The translations under genes were made by a program, and so were the position numbers. Below, piece after piece: positions 25,279-32,748 of a stretch of 64,000 nucleotides of DNA; positions within the stretch are counted from its first letter, which is position 1, and each line of letters starts with the position of its first letter. A model generated the notes under the pieces. The model saw only the letters and a list, made by a program, of their open reading frames with translations. It was not told the origin of the DNA and made no database searches. The stretch is from contig NZ_SJOM01000007.1 of the NCBI RefSeq assembly GCF_004762045.1, positions 6,318,483 to 6,382,482 on the forward strand, written 5' to 3'. Origin of the DNA: Mycobacterium sp. DL99 (GTDB taxonomy: Bacteria; Actinomycetota; Actinomycetes; Mycobacteriales; Mycobacteriaceae).

Positions 25279-25938
25279 GTGACTACCCTCAACGAAGACA
25301 GGGTCGCCGGCGCGCTGGATCGGATGTACGCCGCGGCCGATCAACAGTTTGCAAAATTGCGCGAAGACGGCTCTCGTCGATTCGCCGATCTGTCCGATGC
25401 CACCGCGCAGGAACGCGCGGATGCGCTCGGTGACATCTACATGCCGGTGACGCGGGAGGCCGGCCGGTTGTTGTACTCCCTGGTTCGGGCGACCAAGCCG
25501 GCGATCGTGGTCGAGTTCGGGATGTCCTTCGGGCTCTCGACCCTTCACCTGGCATCCGCCGTGCGCGACAACGGTTCTGGGCGGGTTTTCACCACCGAGC
25601 TCAGCGCCGCCAAGATCGCGGCGGCCAAGCGGACATTCGCCGAGACAGGCCTCGACGACGTCATCACCGTGCTCGAAGGTGATGCGTTGGAGACGTTGAA
25701 ATCGGTGACCGGCGACATCGGTTTCGTCCTTCTCGACGGTTGGAAGGAGCTCTATCTCCCGGTGCTCCAACTCCTGGAGCCCCAGCTGACCACGGGTGCG
25801 CTGGTGGTCGCGGACAACACGTCGATGGCGGACACCCAGCCGTATCTGGATCGTGTCCGCGATCCGTCGAACGGTTATGTCAGCGTCAACTTCCTGGCGC
25901 GTGACAGCGACAGCATGGAGCTGAGCTGCCGCGCCTAG
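25279..25938 (+). CDS. Class I SAM-dependent O-methyltransferase
   Basis: 219-residue Rossmann methyltransferase of the catechol/caffeoyl-CoA OMT group. Motif I reads VVEFGMSFGLSTLHLA and the metal/substrate block is GFVLLDGWKELY, with ALVVADNT downstream. GTG 25279 is used; no in-frame ATG lies near. A short spacer separates it from the divergent phosphatase. The acceptor is unknown; catechol-like compounds are usual for the fold. Confidence 0.88.
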   Translation: MTTLNEDRVAGALDRMYAAADQQFAKLREDGSRRFADLSDATAQERADALGDIYMPVTREAGRLLYSLVRATKPAIVVEFGMSFGLSTLHLASAVRDNGSGRVFTTELSAAKIAAAKRTFAETGLDDVITVLEGDALETLKSVTGDIGFVLLDGWKELYLPVLQLLEPQLTTGALVVADNTSMADTQPYLDRVRDPSNGYVSVNFLARDSDSMELSCRA

Positions 25939-25965
25939 CGGACATCGCACGGCTACGGTGCTGAC

Positions 25966-26784
25966 ATGGTGGATTTCGCCCTGCGGTCGTGCGGGCTGCG
26001 CGGGCATGCGACATTCGCCCCCGATGAACCGGAGCTACGAGAGCGGTTGCGGGTGGAAACCCCGGTCGGGGAGGCCTGGCGCTGCCTGCGCTGCGAGACG
26101 TTCGTCGTCGGCCCGCCGCGCGGTCACGGGCCTGCTGACACCGCACCGGAGATCCCGCGCGGGCGGCTGCTGCGCGACCGCACCATCATGCGACTGCTGG
26201 CCACCGAGCGGGCGGTGCGCGGGATCGTGTTCACGCTGCTGGCAGTGGGCATCCTCAAGGTCCGTGCGTCCCGCAGCCAGCTGCAAGACGCATTCGAGAA
26301 GGACATCCCGCTGATGCGTCCGCTGGCCGACCAAATCGGATGGAACATCGACGATTCCAAGATCGTGCGGCACATCGGTGAGGCCTTCACGTTGTCGTCC
26401 ACCACCTTGCTGTGGATCGCCGTCGGGGTGGCCGCCTATGCCCTCATCGAGTTCACCGAGGCCGTCGGGCTGTGGCTGATGAAACGGTGGGGCGAGTACT
26501 TCGCGGTGATCGCAACCGGCGTCTTCCTACCGCTGGAGATCTACGAGTTGACCGAGAAGGTGACCGTCCTGCGCCTCGGTGCGCTGGTGATCAACCTCGC
26601 CGCGGTGATCTGGTTGCTCTGGAGCAAGCGGCTTTTCGGGATCAACGGCGGCGGTGCGGCCTACCGCGCCGAGCATCACACCGAGAGCCTGCTCAGTGTC
26701 GAGCGGGCCGGGTTGGCTGCTCCAGGTGTTCCTCACGGGCGCGATTCCGGTACGCCGACGGAGTCTCACCGCAGAACTGACTGA
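25966..26784 (+). CDS. DUF2127 membrane protein
   Basis: 272-residue protein. The N-terminal region holds a CLRCETF-type CxxC pair (C33, C36 region) suggestive of a small metal site. Four hydrophobic helices follow (about 88-102, 145-165, 180-197, 205-220) with the family block GLWLMKRWGEYFAVIATG and LEIYEL. Function unknown. The last 92 bases overlap the convergent AraC gene, and the tail after residue 230 is hydrophilic and probably dispensable. Confidence 0.85.
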   Translation: MVDFALRSCGLRGHATFAPDEPELRERLRVETPVGEAWRCLRCETFVVGPPRGHGPADTAPEIPRGRLLRDRTIMRLLATERAVRGIVFTLLAVGILKVRASRSQLQDAFEKDIPLMRPLADQIGWNIDDSKIVRHIGEAFTLSSTTLLWIAVGVAAYALIEFTEAVGLWLMKRWGEYFAVIATGVFLPLEIYELTEKVTVLRLGALVINLAAVIWLLWSKRLFGINGGGAAYRAEHHTESLLSVERAGLAAPGVPHGRDSGTPTESHRRTD

Positions 26785-27559
26785 AGCACCGGGTGAACGA
26801 GCTGAGGTTCTCGAATCCCACCGCCGTCGCGGTGGCCTGCACCGATTGATCCGGCCCGGCCAGCAAGGCCATGGCCCGCAGCATCCGGGCATGCAGAAGG
26901 TAAGTCCGCCAAGAGATTCCGATGGTCTCGGTGAACAGGCGCCGCAGCGTCCGCTCGGACACCGCAACAGCCCGGCTGACGTCCTCGGCCGTCACCGAGG
27001 CGAGGTGCTCCTTTGTGTAGGCCAGTGCGGCCGCCACGATCGGGTGCTCAGTGGTCGGCAGGCTCAGCGGGGCCTCGTGATCGAGCGCGTCGGCGACGAG
27101 GTTGGCCAGGGTCCGGAAGAAGGTGTCGGACGTGTCGTCGCCGTGGGCACGGTCGACCGGCCAGCGCAACCCGTAGATCATCATCTCGCGGATCAGCGGT
27201 GAGACCGCGATGATCCTGGCCCGGTCCCCCGGATCGGCGATCAACTGCGTATCGAACATCACCGCGACGGTCTTGACGTCGGGGTTCATCACCGCCTGAT
27301 GCTGCAGGCCGGCCGGAATCCAGGCGGCCTGCTGCGGCGGCAGCAGATAGTGCGCGGCGTCGGTCTCCACCTCGACGACGCCGTGCAGTGCGTATTCGAT
27401 CTGGTGCACCTCGTGGGAGTGCCAGCCGGTGATCAGCCCATCGCCCTCGTAGAGGTAGCTGCCGGCCAGCGCATGACCCCCCCGGCGCAACTCGATGACC
27501 GGCCTGGACATGTTGGCCGATTGAGTCAAACCTCTGTCCGAAAGTGCAGAGACGGTCAC
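26693..27559 (-). CDS. AraC-family regulator with cupin sensor
   Basis: 288 residues. The N-terminal cupin (about 20-110) has HSHEVHQIEYALHG; the C-terminal two HTH motifs (about 180-275) read VSRAVAVSERTLRRLFTE and FTRCFSQFCGETPSAYR. GTG 27559 is used; an ATG at 27511 is an alternative. Only 24 bases separate it from the divergent amidohydrolase gene, which is the likely target. The 3' end overlaps the DUF2127 gene by 92 bases. Confidence 0.88.
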   Translation of the reverse strand: MTVSALSDRGLTQSANMSRPVIELRRGGHALAGSYLYEGDGLITGWHSHEVHQIEYALHGVVEVETDAAHYLLPPQQAAWIPAGLQHQAVMNPDVKTVAVMFDTQLIADPGDRARIIAVSPLIREMMIYGLRWPVDRAHGDDTSDTFFRTLANLVADALDHEAPLSLPTTEHPIVAAALAYTKEHLASVTAEDVSRAVAVSERTLRRLFTETIGISWRTYLLHARMLRAMALLAGPDQSVQATATAVGFENLSSFTRCFSQFCGETPSAYRNRAREEHLEQPTRPARH

Positions 27560-27583
27560 GCCTCCCGAGGGTACTAGTTAGAT

Positions 27584-28846
27584 ATGCAGACCGACGACCT
27601 GATCCTGATCAGCATCGACGACCACGTCGTCGAGCCGCCCGACATGTTCCTCAACCACGTGCCGGCCAAGTACAAGCCGGAGGCACCCATCGTGGTGACC
27701 GACGACAAGGGCGTCGACCAGTGGATGTATCAGGGACGGCCGCAGGGCGTGTCCGGTCTCAACGCAGTGGTGTCATGGCCGGCCGAAGAGTGGGGACGTG
27801 ATCCGGCCGGGTTCGCCGAGATGCGCCCCGGCGTGTACGACGTGCACGAGCGCGTCCGCGACATGAACCGCAACGGCATCCTGGCGTCGATGTGCTTCCC
27901 GACCTTCACCGGGTTCTCCGCCCGGCACCTCAACATGACCCGTGAAGACGTCACGCTGGTGATGGTGTCGGCCTACAACGACTGGCACATCGACGAGTGG
28001 GCGGGCAGTTACCCGGATCGGTTCATCCCGATCGCGATCCTGCCGACGTGGACTCCCGAGGGGATGTGCGCCGAGATCCGCCGCGTGGCCGCCAAGGGCT
28101 GCCGCGCGGTGACGATGCCCGAACTGCCACACCTCGAGGGTCTGCCGAGTTACCACGACGAGGACTACTGGGGTCCGGTGTTCTCGACCCTGTCCGAGGA
28201 GAACGTGGTGATGTGCCTGCACATCGGCACGGGTTTCGGCGCGATCAGCATGGCCCCCAACGCCCCCATCGACAACCTGATCATCCTGGCCACCCAGGTC
28301 TCGGCGATGTGTGCCCAGGACCTGTTGTGGGGACCGGCGATGCGCAACTACCCGGACCTCAAGTTCGCCTTCTCCGAGGGCGGAATCGGTTGGATTCCTT
28401 TCTATCTGGACCGCAGCGACCGGCACTACACCAACCAGAAGTGGCTACGCCGCGACTTCGGCGACAAGCTGCCTTCCGACGTGTTCCGCGAGCACTCGCT
28501 GGCCTGCTACGTCACCGACAAGACCTCGCTGAAGCTCCGCCACGAGATCGGCATCGACAACATCGCCTGGGAGTGCGATTACCCGCACTCGGACTGCTTC
28601 TGGCCCGACGCACCCGAGCAGGTGCTGGCGGAGTTGAATGCCGCCGGCGCGAGCGATTCCGACATCAACAAGATCACCTGGGAGAACTCGGCGCGGTTCT
28701 TCAGCTGGGATCCGTTCCAGCACACCGCGCGTGATCAGGCCTCCGTCGGCGCACTGCGCGCCAAGGCCACCGACGTCGACACCTCGATCCGGCCACGGGC
28801 CGAATGGGCGCAGCTGTACGAGCAGAAGCAGCTCACGAAGGCCTGA
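27584..28846 (+). CDS. Amidohydrolase family 2 (ACMSD-like) protein
   Basis: 420-residue TIM-barrel metal-dependent hydrolase/decarboxylase. The start MQTDDLILISIDDHVVEPPDMF has the D-x-H metal pair (DDH, 12-14); later ligands are the histidines in VMCLHIG and the aspartate in WECDYPHSD. Such proteins in mycobacteria act in aromatic and cholesterol-type degradation. Control by the divergent AraC regulator is likely. The exact reaction is unknown. Confidence 0.9.
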   Translation: MQTDDLILISIDDHVVEPPDMFLNHVPAKYKPEAPIVVTDDKGVDQWMYQGRPQGVSGLNAVVSWPAEEWGRDPAGFAEMRPGVYDVHERVRDMNRNGILASMCFPTFTGFSARHLNMTREDVTLVMVSAYNDWHIDEWAGSYPDRFIPIAILPTWTPEGMCAEIRRVAAKGCRAVTMPELPHLEGLPSYHDEDYWGPVFSTLSEENVVMCLHIGTGFGAISMAPNAPIDNLIILATQVSAMCAQDLLWGPAMRNYPDLKFAFSEGGIGWIPFYLDRSDRHYTNQKWLRRDFGDKLPSDVFREHSLACYVTDKTSLKLRHEIGIDNIAWECDYPHSDCFWPDAPEQVLAELNAAGASDSDINKITWENSARFFSWDPFQHTARDQASVGALRAKATDVDTSIRPRAEWAQLYEQKQLTKA

Positions 28847-28853
28847 CCTGTCG

Positions 28854-29354
28854 TTACGCGCGCCGGGTGACCGCCCGCGCCTTCGCGTTCATCGACGTGA
28901 ATGCCTCAACGATGTCCACCTCCCCGACCGGGAGGTGAGCCGCAGCGACAGCCTGGGTTTTGAACGCCAGTGCTGCCGCGCTCAGGGTGTGCCCGAACAT
29001 CTGAGCGGCGTCCGGTGATTCACCCCAGACCAGAACCTCGGTCCACCCGGCCGGGAACTGCCGGCTGTCAGCCGAAATCACGCGGTCGTACGAGTCGGCG
29101 CCCATGACCAGGACGCACTGCTCACCTTCGGCGCCGGCCGATGGTTCCATCTCATCGACCAACTCGGCACCCAGGATCTGCACCGACCGGTTGGCCCCGG
29201 ACGCAGCATCCTGCAGGAGCTGCACGCTGACTCGCCAGCCGCTCATCATCCGGTCGACGATCAGTCCCCCGGCGTTCGCCGCCAGTTCCGCGGCATCACC
29301 GGCTATCACGTGCATGCGGTATGTCAGGGCGCCACTGCCCTTTTCACTCTTCAT
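28854..29354 (-). CDS. Hypothetical protein
   Basis: 166 residues, no signal peptide. The middle alternates beta and helix (SVQILGAELVDEM; WTEVLVWGESPD), and the C-terminus is helical. ATG 29354 has a weak ribosome site; ATG 29315 (MHVIAGD) is an alternative. A perfect palindrome lies about 100 bases upstream. No family recognised. The next gene upstream on the same strand ends at 29510. Confidence 0.65.
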   Translation of the reverse strand: MKSEKGSGALTYRMHVIAGDAAELAANAGGLIVDRMMSGWRVSVQLLQDAASGANRSVQILGAELVDEMEPSAGAEGEQCVLVMGADSYDRVISADSRQFPAGWTEVLVWGESPDAAQMFGHTLSAAALAFKTQAVAAAHLPVGEVDIVEAFTSMNAKARAVTRRA

Positions 29355-29456
29355 CGCGCTGCCCGCGCCGAGAATGGGCCGAAACCACCTGCCACGTCGT
29401 CAACGTGACCTCCCGCCGGATAGGTACCTGCCCCGCTCACCACTCCGGGACGACCA

Positions 29457-29473
29457 ACTGTAATAGTTACAGT
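29457..29473. promoter_or_regulatory. Perfect 17-bp palindrome, operator-like
   Basis: ACTGTAA (29457-29463), TAG, TTACAGT (29467-29473). It lies between two minus-strand genes, about 103 bases before the start at 29354, with no regulator gene adjacent. The AT-rich arms make it a poor terminator and a good repressor site. Confidence 0.6.
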
Positions 29474-29509
29474 AGGTTCGTTTCAACTATCCGATCGGCT
29501 AGTACCTGG

Positions 29510-30961
29510 CTAGCGCGCAGGTGGCACCAGTGAGATCAGTTCACCGGACGCGGGCAGCGCCTGCACCAACGTGGACCCGACCGCCCACATCGGTCCGGGT
29601 TCGGGGATCTTCCACAGCACTGCGCAGGTATCGAGATCGACCGCGACCGTCGGCGCGTCGTCTTTGTCGACGCCCGCTTGCGGCGCGACCACGACCGTTC
29701 CATCGGTTCCGATGTACCCGTCCTCCTCCACCGGAAGACCGGTACACGACGACACCCGATTGCCGCTGCGCAGATCGAACTTCTGCCATGTTGTCGATCG
29801 GTTGCCGGAACTCCAGTTGTTGTCGGTGAGGTACATGCTGCCGCCGAGGAACCCGATCGAATTCGGCGTGACTTCCTGGTCGACGTGGACCACCGTCATC
29901 GGTGTACCGCGACTGTCCAGCACCAGCATCTGATCGCTCAATGACAGTGACAACACCGGAAGCTCGGCACCCTGCAGGGCGGGATCGAACAAGCCGGGAC
30001 CGCCGTCCTGATTGTCGTACCGGCCGACCCGATTCCCGCTTTCGTCGAAGAACGCGAACGTCGTCGGACTACGACGGGCAGCCTTGTTCTGCCGTTCCTG
30101 CTCCACGAACCCACCGACCACCGGCAGCAACTTGCCCCCGGACTTCCTGAGCACCTTGCCGTCGACGGCCGAGAACACCGCACTGCGGTCCTTGTCGATC
30201 TTGGCCACTCCGATGTCGCTCGGCGGCATACCCGGCTGCCGTTTCAACACGGTCATGTCGCCTGCAACTGCCTTGACCGTCCAGGTGAACCGAGCCTGAT
30301 CGTCGATACCGTGCCAGCCTGTCCCCGGTTCGTAGGCCACCGCATAGGAGCCGACCTGCATGACTCTGGCCTTGTCACTGAGACTGCTGGTGTCGAACTG
30401 CAGCGCGCTCACCGTGCGGGAGAGGACCGCACCGGTTTGCGCATCTATCACCCAGGCTTCACCGGGCGTCAGGCCGTAAGCCTTGTTGAGACAGAGCACC
30501 CTGGCGGCACCGTTGGGAAGGCAGGTGACCTCTACCGGGTTGCCGATCGACACCGGGGCGAAGGACGGAACACCTTGCGCCACATCAATACCCAGTAGCC
30601 AGGCGCTGCGCTGACCGGTGGTCCGCTCCGTACCGGCCACGGTGAAATAGGCACGCGTGCCTACATCACCGACGTGTTCAACGCGTGGCCGGGTGACATC
30701 AGCGAGCACGGTCTTGAGGTTCATGCGCCAGCCCGGCACCGGCTGCTGACGCAGCGACGGCAACAACACCTGACCGGGCACCCCGACGTCGCCGGCGAAA
30801 CTTACGGGCGAAGGTACCCCCCGTTTGGGGTCGTCGTTGGCCAGACCGGGCATGAGCCACACCAACCCCGCCGTCCAGACGACGACGAAAACCAGGATAA
30901 GCCAGTGCCACCAGCGCATTTGGTGCAGCCATTCGCGAAATCCAGGCCGGGAATCATCCAC
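29510..30961 (-). CDS. Membrane-anchored beta-propeller-like protein
   Basis: 483 residues. A short cytoplasmic N-terminus with MRWWHW is followed by one membrane helix (about 19-36; WLILVFVVVWTAGLVWLMPG), then a large extracytoplasmic domain. Its blades repeat the pattern of strand, then DxxTGxVL or DSRGxP turns (WVIDAQTGAVLSRT; VFSAVDGKVLRK; VDLDTCAVLWKI), as in PQQ/WD-type propellers. Start is GTG 30961. Function unknown; scaffold or sensor roles are possible. Transcribed toward the 166-residue hypothetical gene. Confidence 0.72.
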   Translation of the reverse strand: MDDSRPGFREWLHQMRWWHWLILVFVVVWTAGLVWLMPGLANDDPKRGVPSPVSFAGDVGVPGQVLLPSLRQQPVPGWRMNLKTVLADVTRPRVEHVGDVGTRAYFTVAGTERTTGQRSAWLLGIDVAQGVPSFAPVSIGNPVEVTCLPNGAARVLCLNKAYGLTPGEAWVIDAQTGAVLSRTVSALQFDTSSLSDKARVMQVGSYAVAYEPGTGWHGIDDQARFTWTVKAVAGDMTVLKRQPGMPPSDIGVAKIDKDRSAVFSAVDGKVLRKSGGKLLPVVGGFVEQERQNKAARRSPTTFAFFDESGNRVGRYDNQDGGPGLFDPALQGAELPVLSLSLSDQMLVLDSRGTPMTVVHVDQEVTPNSIGFLGGSMYLTDNNWSSGNRSTTWQKFDLRSGNRVSSCTGLPVEEDGYIGTDGTVVVAPQAGVDKDDAPTVAVDLDTCAVLWKIPEPGPMWAVGSTLVQALPASGELISLVPPAR

Positions 30962-31011
30962 CCACCGACCCTAGCAATGCGCCGTACGCACGCCGGTCAC
31001 GAATTTGGCGG

Positions 31012-32748
31012 CTAGTGCGTGATCTGCCAGTCGGCCGCCTCACGTTGCTGGTTCCAGAACTCGTCAAAGCGTCCACGCGCGGCCAGCAGTTCATCGATGC
31101 TGCCGTCCTCGACGACCCGGCCGCCGTCGAGGAACAGCACGCGGTCGGCATGGCGGATGCTGGCCAGCCGGTGCGCGACGATCACCCGGGTCCGGGACCG
31201 TTCGTCGGCCGTCAGGGCGTCGACCACCGCGGCCTCGTTCTCTGTGTCCAGCGCACTGGTCGCCTCGTCCACCAGCAGCACAGGCGCCGGCTTGACCAGC
31301 GCGCGAGCGATACTGACCCGCTGCCGCTCACCACCCGACAAGGCCGTCCCGGCCTCACCGACCTTGGTGCCGTCACCGTCGGGCAACCGCCCCGTCAGCT
31401 CGTCCACGCGAGCCAGCCGCGCCGCGGTGGCCAGTTGCTCGGCATCGGCATCCGGGTCGCCGACCAGGATGTTGTCCCGGATCGTCCCGTCGAACAGATA
31501 GGGATGCTGGAACACCACACTCGTTACCGCCCTGCGGGTTTCGGTGTCCATCTGGGCGGTGTCGACGCCGTCGATCAACACCCGTCCGGCGCTGGGTTGG
31601 TGCAGCCCGGCGATGAGCGACAGGATGGTGCTCTTGCCCGACCCGGACGGCCCGACGATCGCGGTAGTGCCGCCGGGCTCCAGGACGAAGCTGACATCCT
31701 GCAGCACCGGGGTGGTTCCGTAACCGAACGTCACGCCCTCGAATTCGATCCGGGGCGCGGCGTCCGTGGTCAACGTGGCGGTGCCGGTGGCCATCACCGG
31801 GGCGTCGAGCACGGCGCGGATCCGGCCCAGCGTGGCCCGGGTGGATTCGATCGCCGGGGCCAACTCTGCCAATGACGTGAACGGCTCGAGATAGCGCGCT
31901 GCGACGACGATCATCGCAATCGCCTCGGGCACACCGAGAGTACCGCGCACGGTCAGGAAGGTGGCCATCCCGGCCAGGATCAGCAGGGCCAGTTGGCTGG
32001 CCAGGCTGAACAACAGCTGTCCCGGCACCTGCATCAGCAGCAGTCGCATGCTGGCGCCGTGCTGCGCGGCCAGCGCGTCGCCGACCATGCTGCGGGCGGG
32101 CTCGACCCGCCGGGCCGCGCGCAGCGCCTGCTGGGTGCGGGCGAACTCGATGATGCGTTCGGTGAACGCCCGGTTCGTCTCGTCGGCGACCGCGTCGGCC
32201 TTGCGGCTCAGCCGGCCCGAGGCCCAGAACGCCCCCAGCAGAATCACCACGCCGGCCAGGGCAGCCAATCCCAGCGGGACCGAGATGAACAGCAGCGCAA
32301 GCGCAATGGCCGCGGGCAGCAGGATCGCCCCGATCAACGGCGTCAGCAGGTTGACCACCATGCCGACCAGTTCGGGTCCGGTGGCGGCGATCGCCTGGCG
32401 GGCATTGGCGGTGTTCGCGCCGCCGTCGCCGCCCAGCCAATCCATCCGGATGCCGGGCAGCCGGTCGGCCACGTCGTGCTGGGTGTGGTCGAGAAGTGCG
32501 AAGCCGAGATCGAATCCGAGCCGCGAGGTCGCGGTGTCGACGATCCAGCCGATGACCGTCGCGGCGGTGAGCCAGCCGAGCCACGGCAGCGCGTCGCGCG
32601 GCGCATCGCTGAACAACGCAGCCACGAGGGGAATCAGCAGCACCGTGCCTGCCGCCCGGATCACCACTGAGACCAACGTGAGCGCGGCATAGATGCCGAC
32701 CTTGCCGCGGCGGTCGGCCGGGATGAGGGCGATCAGGGTGCGGATCAT
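31012..32748 (-). CDS. irtB: Mycobactin/carboxymycobactin importer half-transporter IrtB
   Basis: 578-residue type IV ABC exporter-fold half-transporter that pairs with IrtA to import ferric siderophore. The membrane domain (about 1-310) is followed by an ATPase with Walker A GPSGSGKS (366-373), LSGGE (470-474) and Walker B LLVDEAT. Its ATG overlaps the irtA stop (ATGA). The call rests on the pairing with the siderophore-reductase fusion IrtA. Confidence 0.92.
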   Translation of the reverse strand: MIRTLIALIPADRRGKVGIYAALTLVSVVIRAAGTVLLIPLVAALFSDAPRDALPWLGWLTAATVIGWIVDTATSRLGFDLGFALLDHTQHDVADRLPGIRMDWLGGDGGANTANARQAIAATGPELVGMVVNLLTPLIGAILLPAAIALALLFISVPLGLAALAGVVILLGAFWASGRLSRKADAVADETNRAFTERIIEFARTQQALRAARRVEPARSMVGDALAAQHGASMRLLLMQVPGQLLFSLASQLALLILAGMATFLTVRGTLGVPEAIAMIVVAARYLEPFTSLAELAPAIESTRATLGRIRAVLDAPVMATGTATLTTDAAPRIEFEGVTFGYGTTPVLQDVSFVLEPGGTTAIVGPSGSGKSTILSLIAGLHQPSAGRVLIDGVDTAQMDTETRRAVTSVVFQHPYLFDGTIRDNILVGDPDADAEQLATAARLARVDELTGRLPDGDGTKVGEAGTALSGGERQRVSIARALVKPAPVLLVDEATSALDTENEAAVVDALTADERSRTRVIVAHRLASIRHADRVLFLDGGRVVEDGSIDELLAARGRFDEFWNQQREAADWQITH

